From: Armatimonadota bacterium
GTDB taxonomy: Bacteria > Armatimonadota > Hebobacteria > GCA-020354555 > CP070648
Length of the DNA stretch: 36,396 nucleotides
Assembly (NCBI GenBank): GCA_035527535.1
Contig: DATLAK010000074.1
Coordinates: 1-36,396, forward strand
Direction of reading: 5' to 3'
The notes beneath the pieces were generated by a model. It was not told where the DNA came from. It did no database searches and saw only the letters and a program-made list of their open reading frames with translations. Positions 8,026 to 15,717 of the stretch are shown here, piece after piece (the stretch's first letter is position 1; the number at the start of each line of letters is the position of its first letter). The position numbers were made by a program, and so were the translations under genes.

Positions 8026-10152
8026 ATGCTAGAACACTTCTTCCAACCGCATTCGGTAGCGGTCATCGGCGCTTCCACCGACCCGGTTAAGGTTGGGCAC
8101 GCCGTCTTCCGCAACATGATCTCCTACGGCTTCAAGGGGGTGGTCTATCCCATCAACCCCAACGCGGAGAACCTGCTCGGCCACAAGTGCTATCCGAGCA
8201 TCAAGCAGGTCCCGGGCGAGGTGGACCTGGCGGTGGTGGTGGTGCCGGCGAAGCTGGTGGCGGGGGTCATGCGCGAATGCGGGGAGAAGGGGGTAGACGC
8301 GGTCATCATCATCAGCGCCGGGTTCAAAGAGACCGGCCCCGACGGCGCGCAGATGGAGCGCGAGATCGGCGCTATCGCGCGCGAGCACGGCATGCGCGTG
8401 ATCGGGCCCAACTGCCTGGGGCTGGTGGTGCCGGCGTTGGGGGTCAACGCCTCATTCGCGGCGGGCATGCCGCAGGCGGGGCACGTGGCGCTGATGTCGC
8501 AATCGGGGGCGCTGGCGACCGCGGTCATGGATTGGTCGCTGGAGCAGGGGGTCGGGTTCAGCAAGTTCGTCAGCTTCGGCAACGGCGTTGACGTCGAGAC
8601 GATCGAGCTGCTGCGGGCGTGGAAGGACGACGCCGACACGGCGGTCATCGTGGCGTACATGGAGGGCCTGCGCGACGGCGCCGAGTTCATGCAGGTCGCG
8701 CGCGAGGTGACCGCGGTCAAGCCGGTGATCGTGCTCAAGTCCGGCGGCACCGCTGCCGGCTCGCGCGCGGTGTCCTCCCATACCGGGAGCCTGGCGGGTT
8801 CCGAGCGCGCCTACGACGCGGCGTTTCACCAGGTCGGAGTCATCCGCGCGCCCTCGCTGGAGGAGCTCTTCAACTACGCGCTGGCGTTCGCCTATCAGCC
8901 GCTGCCGCAGGGCCCGGGCGCCGCGGTCGTGACCAACGCCGGCGGCCCCGGCATCATGGCCACCGACGCCGTCGAGCGCACCGGCGTGCTGTCGCTGGCA
9001 GCGCTCGACAAGCAGACGGTTGACCGCCTGCGCCAGAAGCTGCCGCCCGCCTCCAACTTCTACAACCCCATAGACGTGCTCGGCGACGCGGACGCCGCGC
9101 GCTACGGCTTCGCGATGGAGAGCGCCCTCGCCGATGCCAACGTCCACGCGGTGGTGGCGCTGCTGACGCCGCAGGCGATGACCGAGATCGAGCAGACCGC
9201 GAGCGCCATCCACGAAGCGGCGCGGGAGTCGTCGAAGCCGGTGCTGGCGTGCATGATGGGCGGAGAGAAGATGCGCCGGGGCGACCATTTTCTAGACACC
9301 CATCGCATCCCCTCGTACGCCTTCCCGGAGCAGGCGGTGGGGGCGCTGGCGGCGATGGTGCGCTACCGGCGCCGGCTCGACGAGCCGGCGCCGGAGACGG
9401 TCGAGTTCGCGGTCACGCGCGAGCGGGTGGCGGCGGTGTTCGCGGCGGTGCGCGCGGCGTCGCGAGTCAACCTGGGAGAGATCGAGGCGCGCGAGGTGTT
9501 GGCGGCCTACGGGTTCCGCGTGCCGCAGGCGGAGCTGGCGGGCTCGGCGGAGGAGGCGGTGCGCATCGCCGAGGGCATCGGCTACCCGGTGGTGATGAAG
9601 GTCTCGTCGCCGGACATCCTGCACAAGTCCGACATCGGCGGGGTGCGGGTCAACCTCACCGGCGCGGAGCAGGTGACCGACACCTTCGACCTCATCATGC
9701 TGCGCGCACGGCGCTACCTGCCCGACGCGCAGTTGGGGGGGGTGCTGGTGCAAGAGATGGTGCGCGGGGGCAAAGAGGTTATCCTCGGCGTCAGCCGCGA
9801 TCCGCAGTTCGGGCCGCTGGTCATGTTCGGCTTGGGCGGCATCTACGTCGAAGTGCTGAAGGATGTCGCCTTCCGCGTCGCCCCGCTCGACCGCCGGCAG
9901 GCGCAGGAGATGCTGCACGAGATTCGCGCCGCGGCGCTGCTGGGGGGAGTGCGCGGGGAGCGACCGGCCGACGCGGAGGCGATTATCGAGGCGCTGCTGC
10001 GCCTGTCGCAGTTGACCCTCGATTTTCCCGAGATCCTGGAGCTCGACATCAATCCCTTGGCGGCGCTTGAGCCGGGGCGCGGCGCCGTCGCTATAGACTC
10101 CCGCATTACCATCGCGGAGCAGCAGCACGACCCCGCGACTCACGGAGGCTAG
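8026..10152 (+). CDS. ADP-forming acetate/acyl-CoA synthetase, single chain
   Basis: 708 residues in the order of fused alpha-beta NDP-forming acyl-CoA synthetases. A CoA-binding Rossmann domain starts at SVAVIGAST (residue 10). Succinyl-CoA-ligase-like flavodoxin domains follow, with GPNCLGL and the phosphohistidine loop SSHTGSLAGSERAYDAAF (histidine 252). An ATP-grasp domain occupies about residues 480-700 (YPVVMKVSSPDILHKSDIGG, LVQEMVRGGKEVILG, LDINPL). The enzyme interconverts acetyl- or acyl-CoA, ADP and phosphate with the acid, CoA and ATP, giving ATP in fermenters. There is no C-terminal GNAT domain. I place the start at 8026, where homologs start (MLEHFFQP); an upstream ATG at 8008 has a better ribosome site but lies inside a palindromic repeat. 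The next gene begins one base after the stop. Confidence 0.88.
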   Translation: MLEHFFQPHSVAVIGASTDPVKVGHAVFRNMISYGFKGVVYPINPNAENLLGHKCYPSIKQVPGEVDLAVVVVPAKLVAGVMRECGEKGVDAVIIISAGFKETGPDGAQMEREIGAIAREHGMRVIGPNCLGLVVPALGVNASFAAGMPQAGHVALMSQSGALATAVMDWSLEQGVGFSKFVSFGNGVDVETIELLRAWKDDADTAVIVAYMEGLRDGAEFMQVAREVTAVKPVIVLKSGGTAAGSRAVSSHTGSLAGSERAYDAAFHQVGVIRAPSLEELFNYALAFAYQPLPQGPGAAVVTNAGGPGIMATDAVERTGVLSLAALDKQTVDRLRQKLPPASNFYNPIDVLGDADAARYGFAMESALADANVHAVVALLTPQAMTEIEQTASAIHEAARESSKPVLACMMGGEKMRRGDHFLDTHRIPSYAFPEQAVGALAAMVRYRRRLDEPAPETVEFAVTRERVAAVFAAVRAASRVNLGEIEAREVLAAYGFRVPQAELAGSAEEAVRIAEGIGYPVVMKVSSPDILHKSDIGGVRVNLTGAEQVTDTFDLIMLRARRYLPDAQLGGVLVQEMVRGGKEVILGVSRDPQFGPLVMFGLGGIYVEVLKDVAFRVAPLDRRQAQEMLHEIRAAALLGGVRGERPADAEAIIEALLRLSQLTLDFPEILELDINPLAALEPGRGAVAIDSRITIAEQQHDPATHGG

Positions 10153-10153
10153 C

Positions 10154-11221
10154 ATGACCGCAGTATTCGTCGGATCGAGCGACTCCTACGCAGGCAAGAG
10201 CTTGGTGTGCATCATCCTCGGCCTCAAGCTCCAGCAGGAGGGCCGCAGCGTCGGCTACTTCAAGCCCCTGGGGGGCCTGCCCGCGCGCGTCGAGGGCCAT
10301 GTGGTGGACGAGGACGCCGCATTCATCCGCGAGGTGCTGAAGCTGCAGGATCCGCTGCCGGATCTGTCTCCGGTGATGGCCGGCGATGACCTTTACCGGC
10401 GCGCCATGAGCGAGGACGTGAGCGCCGAACTCGTCCCGCGCGTCCGCGAAGCCTACGCGCGCCTGCGCGGCAACCACGAGGTGATGCTGGTGGGGGGCCA
10501 CGGGATGGTGGCGGCTACGGGCAAGGCGTTGGGCCTGGATGCGCGACGGCTGACGGAGCTGCTGGAGTGCCGCGCGCTGGTGGTGGGCAAGTATGAGTCG
10601 GAGACCTCGCTCGACCGCTTCCTGGCCGCGCGCGACGCCCTGGGCGAGCGCCTGGCCGGGCTGCTGCTCAATGACGTGCCCGCCGATCGGCTGTCGTTCG
10701 TGCGCGAAGAGGTCATGCCCTACCTGGAGGACGCCGGCATCAAGGTGTTCGGGGCGCTGCCCCACGACCCGGTGCTGCGGTCGGTGAGCGTGGGCGAGCT
10801 CGCGGATCACCTGGGGGCGGAGGTGCTGTGCTGCGAAGGGATGAATGAGCAACTGCTCGAGCACTTCGTGGTGGGCGCGATGAACCTGGAGAGCGCTATG
10901 CGCTACTTCCGGCGCACTCCCAACAAGGCGGTGATTACCGGCGGCGACCGCTCCGATATCCAACTCGCGGCACTCGAGACCGGCAGCAAGTGCGTGGTGC
11001 TTACCGGCGGTCTGCGGCCCAGCTCACAGGTGGTGACGCGATCGCAGGAGCTGCACGTGCCGCTGCTGCTGTCGCGCGACGACACCCTGAGCGTGGTTGA
11101 CCGCATCGAGTGGCTGCTGGGCCGCGTGCGCATCCGCGAGCAGGCCAAGATCACGCGCGCGACCGAGCTGGGACGGGAGCATCTGGACTTCGAGGCGATG
11201 TGGGCGGCCCTGGGCCTGTAG
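10154..11221 (+). CDS. Phosphotransacetylase-family protein: BioD-like P-loop plus DRTGG domain
   Basis: 355 residues, starting one base after the acyl-CoA synthetase stop, so surely co-translated. The N-terminal half is a dethiobiotin-synthetase-like P-loop domain: VGSSDSYAGKSLV (Walker A), YFKPLGG, VDEDAAF and GGHGMVAATGKALGL. Residues about 215-330 form a DRTGG domain (LGAEVLCCEGMNEQ, AVITGGDRSDIQLAALETG, CVVLTGGLRPS). This matches the N-terminal part of long phosphotransacetylases without the catalytic phosphate acetyltransferase domain. In many genomes such stand-alone proteins sit next to ADP-forming acetyl-CoA synthetase; a regulatory or nucleotide-sensing role is inferred. The stop codon lies inside a palindrome (11215-11248). 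Confidence 0.85.
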   Translation: MTAVFVGSSDSYAGKSLVCIILGLKLQQEGRSVGYFKPLGGLPARVEGHVVDEDAAFIREVLKLQDPLPDLSPVMAGDDLYRRAMSEDVSAELVPRVREAYARLRGNHEVMLVGGHGMVAATGKALGLDARRLTELLECRALVVGKYESETSLDRFLAARDALGERLAGLLLNDVPADRLSFVREEVMPYLEDAGIKVFGALPHDPVLRSVSVGELADHLGAEVLCCEGMNEQLLEHFVVGAMNLESAMRYFRRTPNKAVITGGDRSDIQLAALETGSKCVVLTGGLRPSSQVVTRSQELHVPLLLSRDDTLSVVDRIEWLLGRVRIREQAKITRATELGREHLDFEAMWAALGL

Positions 11222-11248
11222 GGGAGCATGGCTGTGCGCCCCTACAGG
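11215..11248 (+). terminator. Palindrome containing the stop codon of the preceding gene
   Basis: The arms cctgtagggg (11215-11224) and cccctacagg (11239-11248) are exact complements, and the inner bases can extend the stem with a G-U pair. The TAG stop at 11219-11221 is within the left arm. It may act as a transcript-end hairpin, although no T-run follows. It belongs to the GTAGGGGC... palindrome family also at 20607 and, more loosely, 26750. Confidence 0.55.
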
Positions 11249-11366
11249 CTGCAGGTGCCGCCGCGTCGCCTGTAGAATCCTGGCCCCAACGGGGTGATCG
11301 CAGCCTAGACGGCCTGGGATGCCGCAGGACGTACCTGGCAGACCGCTGCCGGCAGGGGGGAGGGCG

Positions 11367-11933
11367 ATGATACTTGATGCGGGCCCTTCGTGCGACAAGC
11401 TGTTTCGCATCTTCGCGCGCTGGGTTGGCGATGTCCTGGTCGCGCGCACGCTGGAGCTGGCAGGCGATGGCGTATTGACCACCGCGCAGTACCACTGCCT
11501 GACGATGGTGGCCGGGCGCGAGCCGTGCGCGGTCGGCCGTCTGGCGGAAGGCCTAGGGGTCAGCGACCCCGCCGCCACCAAGGTCGTCAGTCGCCTCGAA
11601 GGCAAGGGCCTCGTCGCCCGCACCGGGTGGGGCGCCGACCGACGGGTGGTACATGTCACGCTCAGCCAGCGCGGACGCAGCGTGATGACAAGGCTCGAGC
11701 GGCGCCGCAGCGAATTGCTGGAAGCAGCTCTCACCGGATTCCCCGCGCGCAAGCTTCAGCGGCTGGCGCACGGCCTCGAGGGCCTTCTCCTGAGCGCCCT
11801 CGACTCGCCCGAGATCATCGAGCGAGTCTGCCTGCACTGCGACGGCACCCATTCCGGGGATTGCGTGGTCAGTCGCGCCTACGTACTCGTCTGCGGCGCC
11901 GAGATTCCGTGGGTGAGCGTCACGCTCCCATGA
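11367..11933 (+). CDS. MarR-family transcriptional regulator with C-terminal cysteines
   Basis: 188 residues from the ATG at 11367, which follows a purine-rich ggggggaggg site. The winged helix-turn-helix is clear: LTTAQYHCLTMVAG, AVGRLAEGLGVSDPAATKVVSRLEGKGLV (recognition helix) and the wing TGWGADRRVVHVTLSQRG. MarR proteins bind DNA as dimers and usually respond to small ligands or oxidation. The C-terminus is unusual: CLHCDGTHSGDC followed by a further Cys, a cluster that could bind metal or act as a thiol switch. The stop overlaps the ATG of a UroD-family remnant (11930), and the old partner gene may have been its target. Confidence 0.8.
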   Translation: MILDAGPSCDKLFRIFARWVGDVLVARTLELAGDGVLTTAQYHCLTMVAGREPCAVGRLAEGLGVSDPAATKVVSRLEGKGLVARTGWGADRRVVHVTLSQRGRSVMTRLERRRSELLEAALTGFPARKLQRLAHGLEGLLLSALDSPEIIERVCLHCDGTHSGDCVVSRAYVLVCGAEIPWVSVTLP

Positions 11934-12211
11934 CCGGCGATCAGCGCCTGCGTCTCGCGCTCGCCCACCGGGAACCCGACCGCGTTCCCTTCGACCTCGG
12001 CGCCACCCGCGTCCCCCCGCCGCTGGACAACCGGAGTTCGCGGACACGATCCCGCGCGCGTGCGCATCCCGACCGAGGAGGCACGGCGACTGGCGGCGGA
12101 GGGGCACGCCCTGACGCCGGTGGGAGTGACGGCGGGCGTTGCCGAACATGAGGCGTGGGGGCCGAGGCGATGTGGGAGGCGCGGCGCGAGTACAGGGCGC
12201 ATGGAGGGTGA
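11930..12211 (+). pseudogene. Remnant of a uroporphyrinogen-decarboxylase-family gene
   Basis: It opens by overlapping the MarR stop (ATGA) and encodes a typical UroD/methyltransferase-family N-terminus, RLRLALAHREPDRVPFDLGA, for about 27 codons. It then turns to proline/arginine-rich nonsense and stops at 12149-12151. At 12164-12211 another frame gives EAMWEARREYRAHGG and a stop, which looks like a UroD-family C-terminus. The roughly 300 middle codons are gone, so this is a large internal deletion with frame loss. Members act in haem synthesis or as corrinoid methyltransferases (MtaA/MtbA type); the latter would suit the C1 genes nearby, but this is inference. Confidence 0.6.
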
Positions 12212-12214
12212 GCA

Positions 12215-12889
12215 ATGCTCGCCGCCGATGATTTTTTCGACCGGCGGGGGTTCGATCACGCGGAGCTGTTCACAGGGTGCGAGCGCGTGTGGGAGGTCCT
12301 GCAGCGCCTGCCGGACTATCTGGCGGCGCACGCGCGGCGCGAGCTCGGCGGCGAAGTGGCGCCGGGGGCCGTGGTCGAGGGCGAGGTGTGGCTGGCGCCG
12401 GACGCGGTCATCGAGCCCGGGGCGCGGGTGATGGGGCCGGCGATCATCGGCCGCGGTTGCCGCGTCGGGCATGGGGCGCTGCTGCGGGACGGAGTGATCA
12501 TGGGCGCGGGCGCGGCGGTCGGACATGGCAGCGAGGTCAAGGCCTCGATCCTGCTGCCCGACGCTGGCGCGTCACACCTCAACTATGTCGGCGATTCCAT
12601 CCTCGGCCGCGGCGTCAATCTCGGCGCGGGCGCCGTCTGCTCCAACTTCAAGGTCACCAGGACCGCGATCGTCCTCACCGTGGCGGGCGCGCAGTACGAC
12701 ACCGGCCTGACCAAGCTGGGCGCGATCGTCGGCGACGGCTCGCAGATCGGCTGCAACAGCGTCCTCAACCCGGGGACGCTGCTGGGGAAGAACGTACTTA
12801 CCTATCCGTGCACGTCCCTGCGCGGGTTCTTCCCTGCCGGCACCATCGTCAAGCTCTCCCAGCGTCTCGGCCGCACCGAGCAGCGTTAG
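12215..12889 (+). CDS. Left-handed beta-helix (hexapeptide repeat) protein, GlmU C-domain-like
   Basis: 224 residues; ATG preceded by ggaggg at 6 bases. After a helical N-terminus (DHAELFTGCERVWEVLQRL) come hexapeptide turns: GGEVAPGAVVEGEVWLAPDA, VIEPGARVMGPAIIGRGCRV and GHGALLRDGVIMGAGAAVGHG. A GlmU-like stretch follows, SHLNYVGDSILGRGVNLGAG and AVCSNFK, then GAIVGDGSQIGCNSVLNPGT. GlmU-type domains acetylate glucosamine 1-phosphate, but the nucleotidyltransferase half is missing, so this could be a stand-alone acyltransferase or sugar-phosphate-binding protein. It converges with the KGG gene and ends 36 bases from it. Confidence 0.75.
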   Translation: MLAADDFFDRRGFDHAELFTGCERVWEVLQRLPDYLAAHARRELGGEVAPGAVVEGEVWLAPDAVIEPGARVMGPAIIGRGCRVGHGALLRDGVIMGAGAAVGHGSEVKASILLPDAGASHLNYVGDSILGRGVNLGAGAVCSNFKVTRTAIVLTVAGAQYDTGLTKLGAIVGDGSQIGCNSVLNPGTLLGKNVLTYPCTSLRGFFPAGTIVKLSQRLGRTEQR

Positions 12890-12908
12890 CCTACGGTACT
12901 TAGGGGGC

Positions 12909-12926
12909 GACGCGGGAAACCGCGTC
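12909..12926. terminator. GAAA-loop hairpin between convergent genes
   Basis: A 7-bp stem gacgcgg/ccgcgtc capped by a GAAA tetraloop lies 20 bases after the hexapeptide gene stop and touches the KGG gene stop (12925-12927, minus strand). Such a hairpin could serve both transcripts; no T-run is present. Confidence 0.45.
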
Positions 12927-13209
12927 AGGCGCCTGCGCGCTTCGCCTCTTGCACGAGCTGCCGCACGCGCTGGCCGCCCTTGCGGCCGATGCGTTCGTAG
13001 AAGCTCTGGCCCCGCTCGCGCTTGACGCGCTCCCCGCCTTTGCGTCCGATCGTCTCATAGAACTCTTGACCGTGCCGCTGCTTCGTGCTCTGGCCGCCCT
13101 TCTTGCCGATGCGCTGGTAGAACTGCGGCCCGTAGCGGGTCCTGGTCATCTGGCCGCCGCGGCGGCCGGCTTCGCTCACCGTCATGTCCTTGCTCGGCAA
13201 TGTGCTCAC
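12925..13209 (-). CDS. KGG-repeat small stress-type protein (four repeats)
   Basis: 94 residues, strongly charged, built from four near-identical units of about 21 residues: SEAGRRGGQMTRTRYGPQFY, QRIGKKGGQSTKQRHGQEFY, ETIGRKGGERVKRERGQSFY and ERIGRKGGQRVRQLVQEAKR. This is the KGG motif of Em/group 1 LEA-like and GsiB/con-10-type proteins, linked in other organisms to desiccation, starvation or general stress; many are unstructured and DNA- or water-interacting. Start taken as GTG at 13209 (ggggaagag upstream); an ATG at 13185 (MTVSEAG) is also possible and matches the core start of the neighbouring paralog. It is co-oriented with and downstream of the second KGG gene. Confidence 0.85.
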   Translation of the reverse strand: MSTLPSKDMTVSEAGRRGGQMTRTRYGPQFYQRIGKKGGQSTKQRHGQEFYETIGRKGGERVKRERGQSFYERIGRKGGQRVRQLVQEAKRAGA

Positions 13210-13318
13210 CTCTTCCCCATGACCTCGTGCCAGGAGCGCCCTGACCGCCGCTCACTCGCGTGCGAGCAGCAGTCGCATGCATTGCCCACCACCCGCTCCG
13301 CCAAACCACCCGCGACGG

Positions 13319-13504
13319 TCACCCCGTCTTGCGCTTCACCGACTCCGTCCGCTTTCGGGCCCGCTTGCTTGCCTCGATCATGCGCTTGACCTTGTGCCCG
13401 CCTTTCTTTCCGATCTCCTCGTAGAAGCGAGGACCATAGCGTTTCTTGGTCGTCTCGCCCCCCTTGCGTCCCGCTTCCCGGACCGTCATTTCGTTCTCGG
13501 TCAC
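13319..13504 (-). CDS. KGG-repeat small protein (two repeats)
   Basis: 61 residues: VTENEMTVREAGRKGG, then RYGPRFYEEIGKKGGHKVKR and a basic tail (MIEASKRARKRTESVKRKTG). It is a shorter paralog of the protein at 12925-13209 with two KGG units. The GTG start at 13504 is chosen because ggaggt (13512-13517) lies exactly 7 bases upstream. The 5' untranslated part lies in the first unit of a 412-bp tandem duplication, so its upstream region has been copied (13918 onward) without the coding part. Role in stress tolerance or nucleoid binding is inferred from the family. Confidence 0.82.
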   Translation of the reverse strand: MTENEMTVREAGRKGGETTKKRYGPRFYEEIGKKGGHKVKRMIEASKRARKRTESVKRKTG

Positions 13505-13781
13505 AGTAATCACCTCCGTTGCGGCTTCGGCCCGGTGACGGTGCGTGCCACCACCGCCGGCGACCCAGGTTTTGGATCGCGCCGTCACCTTGTGCCACCC
13601 CAAGCGCCTACGCCAAGCATACCCAGTCTACATTAGGCAAGTGCTGTTGGACAGAGGAATCAAGCGCTGCTTGTGCAGGGCCTGCAACATTGATGGATGG
13701 CCGACATGTCATTGCCGGGGCCGATTGTCATCTTGGGCATACGTGGATCATCTCCGCGCGATGCCGCGTCCGTCAAGTTTC

Positions 13782-13884
13782 GGTTCTCCGCGCTCACCCG
13801 CCCGATGACATCATACACCCAGGTGGTGCGCTCAGCAAAGGGGTTTGCGAGCCATTCCAGCGCATTGCGGCTGTCGCTCTCCAC
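13782..13884 (-). pseudogene. Rhs/YD-repeat fragment in unit 1
   Basis: The minus strand encodes SDSRNALEWLANPFAERT, then TWVYDVIGRVSAENRNL, closely matching the start of the Rhs tip at 15718-16896 (DSRNMLSWLVNPFAERTTW, LYDALGRV). After that the frame becomes unrelated and ends at 13660. It is a single stranded YD repeat without a core or a recognisable toxin. Confidence 0.75.
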
Positions 13885-14193
13885 GCCGAATTAAGGTGAC
13901 TGTCCCCGTGATTTCCGGTAATCACCTCCGTTGCGGCTTCGGCCCGGTGACGGTGCGTGCCACCACCGCCGGCGACCCAGATTTCGGATCGCGCCGTCAC
14001 CTTGTGCCACCCCAAGCGCCTACGCCAAGCATACCCAGTCTACATCAGGCAAGTGCTGTTGGACAGAGGAATCAAGCGCTGCTTGTGCAGGGCCTGCAAC
14101 ATTGATGGCTAGCCGACATGTCATTGCCGGGGCCGATTGTCATGCTGGGCATACGCGGAACATCGCCGGGCGATGCCGCGTCCGTCAAGTTTC

Positions 14194-14296
14194 AGTTCTC
14201 CGCGCTCACCCGCCCGATGACATCATACACCCAGGTGGTGCGCTCAGCAAAGGGGTTTGCGAGCCATTCCAGCGCATTGCGGCTGTCGCTCTCCAC
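14194..14296 (-). pseudogene. Rhs/YD-repeat fragment in unit 2
   Basis: The 412-bp-shifted copy of the fragment at 13782-13884, with the same YD residues and a few substitutions. It lies downstream of the Asp-box lipoprotein on the same strand and shows that the fragment was duplicated as a block. Confidence 0.75.
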
Positions 14297-14329
14297 GCCG
14301 AATTAAGGTGACTGTCCCCGTGATTTCCC

Positions 14330-14539
14330 CCTGGCTCCACCAGTTCCGCCGCCTGCGCATTCGCTGGGAAAGGCTCTCCCACATCCACGAGGCTTTCCTT
14401 CATCTGGGCTGCATCCTCATCTGTTGGAGTTGCCTTCAAGGTGGGTTTTGATGAAGGCTCTAAGTCGACTGTCCCCCAAATCCCACGTCCGTCAACCAGC
14501 GCACTCCATGTCGAGGCAGCAAGGGCCGCCTTTGCCCCG
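14330..14539. other. Gene-free spacer with a third GACTGTCCCC word
   Basis: No supported gene. A minus-strand frame reads TPTDEDAAQMKESLVDVGEP but has no start, end or family I recognise, and looks like debris. At 14459-14478 the words aagtcgactgtccccc resemble the gactgtcccc ends of the two tandem units, so the same small element family is present three times here. Confidence 0.5.
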
Positions 14540-15691
14540 CTACGGAACGTACCTAAGAACAAAGCTGACCTGATGACTGGGGCGCGGAGGCATGTCGCCG
14601 GGTGGGATCCCCCCCTTCCCGGATATCCATCCATGCCGGGCATCCACGAACACAACACAGTCTACCCAGCTCTGCACTATCGTTTCGGCTCCTGTTCTTA
14701 CACGTTCCCAGGTCTTACCCCCGTCCCCGGTATGCAGTGCGAGAGCGCGCCCAGACCGCGGGAGGTCGCCTGTGGAACCAACTGCCCAACCGTCAAGCGA
14801 GGTGCCGAAGCTGCAATCCAGAAGGCAGAAATCCGTGCCCAGTCCCCGGACAACCGGTGTCACGACTGTCCATGTCCGACCCCCGTCAACGGTGTGTAGC
14901 AGTCCCGGCCCACCGATGGCTGCCCATCCTTCGCGCAGGTTCCGGAATTGGATCCGGTGAGGTGAAAGGTTAGCGATGGTCACTTGGGGGACCCGTGCCA
15001 CCTCGAATGTCTTGCCGCCGTCTTGCGTTCTGAATACAAATATGCGGAGATCATCGGGAATAACACACCCGATAACCCAGCAGTCATTCGCACCAAGGCA
15101 GCAAATCGCCATCAGCGCCATCAGGTGGCTCGCCGTCGCTGCGACCCGCGGCAGGGATACCACTTTCCATGATGCCCCGCCATCCCGAGTATGGAGCAGC
15201 CCGTTCTGCCCAATCGCCCAGGCTTCTTTCTCCGAGACAGCCGCAATGTCCAGCAGGCGCTCGTTCGCGGTGTTCCAAGTCCACGATGCGCCCGCATCAG
15301 CCGTTCTTGCCACGGCACCCCCATGTCCTTTGGCCCAGCCGATTCTCTGATCGACAAAGTCCAACTGTATGCATCTGGCTTGTTGGTCAACCCACATTCT
15401 TCCGCCATCTGCAGTATAGAGGACGCCGGAAGGTCGTTCGAGGGCTAAGCGCGCCACCCATCCGTGCGAGGGATCCACAAACTCAAGGTCTGAGTAGGAC
15501 TCTGGAGTTCCATGAATGCCCGGGTCATCAACGCGAATCGGAGCCCATTTTGCCGCCTTTGAAAGCGAACCCTTCCCGCAGCCTGGGATCGCGGCAAGCA
15601 ATCCCACTATGAGGAGTGCTCCCGCGTGCGAATGGAGCACAGAAGCTAGTGCGTAGAGCGAGCCTAACCGGACTTCACCGCAATTGGTCAC
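14540..15691 (-). CDS. Asp-box (BNR/Ycf48-like) beta-propeller lipoprotein
   Basis: 383 residues. After ALLIVGLLAAIPGC comes a lipobox-type cysteine (residue 38), so it should be a lipid-anchored exported protein. Six Asp-box motifs are spaced along it: TADGGRMW, TADAGASW, TRDGGASW, TQDGGKTF, TVDGGRTW and TGDGGKTW, each followed by a GWA/GWV-type strand, as in sialidase-like and Ycf48-type propellers. The GTG start has agaggtg 6 to 7 bases upstream. The gene starts 26 bases after the stop of the Rhs tip, in the slot usually held by an immunity gene. A scaffold or assembly role is the family default; an immunity role is speculation. Base use is less GC-rich than housekeeping neighbours. Confidence 0.75.
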   Translation of the reverse strand: MTNCGEVRLGSLYALASVLHSHAGALLIVGLLAAIPGCGKGSLSKAAKWAPIRVDDPGIHGTPESYSDLEFVDPSHGWVARLALERPSGVLYTADGGRMWVDQQARCIQLDFVDQRIGWAKGHGGAVARTADAGASWTWNTANERLLDIAAVSEKEAWAIGQNGLLHTRDGGASWKVVSLPRVAATASHLMALMAICCLGANDCWVIGCVIPDDLRIFVFRTQDGGKTFEVARVPQVTIANLSPHRIQFRNLREGWAAIGGPGLLHTVDGGRTWTVVTPVVRGLGTDFCLLDCSFGTSLDGWAVGSTGDLPRSGRALALHTGDGGKTWERVRTGAETIVQSWVDCVVFVDARHGWISGKGGIPPGDMPPRPSHQVSFVLRYVP

Positions 15692-15717
15692 CTGTTACAC
15701 CTCTCTGCCGTCGGCGT

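Larger units (their letters stand above)
13506..14329. repeat. 412-bp tandem duplication (two units)
   Basis: Unit 1 is 13506-13917 and unit 2 is 13918-14329. They align without gaps at a constant offset of 412 with about a dozen substitutions by eye (near 97% identity). Each unit holds the ribosome-site region of the KGG gene, an Rhs/YD fragment on the minus strand, and at its right end the word ttaaggtgactgtccccgtg. Only unit 1 is followed by a KGG coding region. Confidence 0.92.

Noticed and set aside
12041-12150. RIPTEEARRLAAEGHALTPV frame considered as a small gene
   Set aside because: It has no ribosome site, lies inside the gutted UroD-family remnant, and matches no family I know.
13506-14329. 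Tandem units considered as a CRISPR or large direct-repeat array
   Set aside because: Only two long units without spacers; it is a simple tandem duplication.
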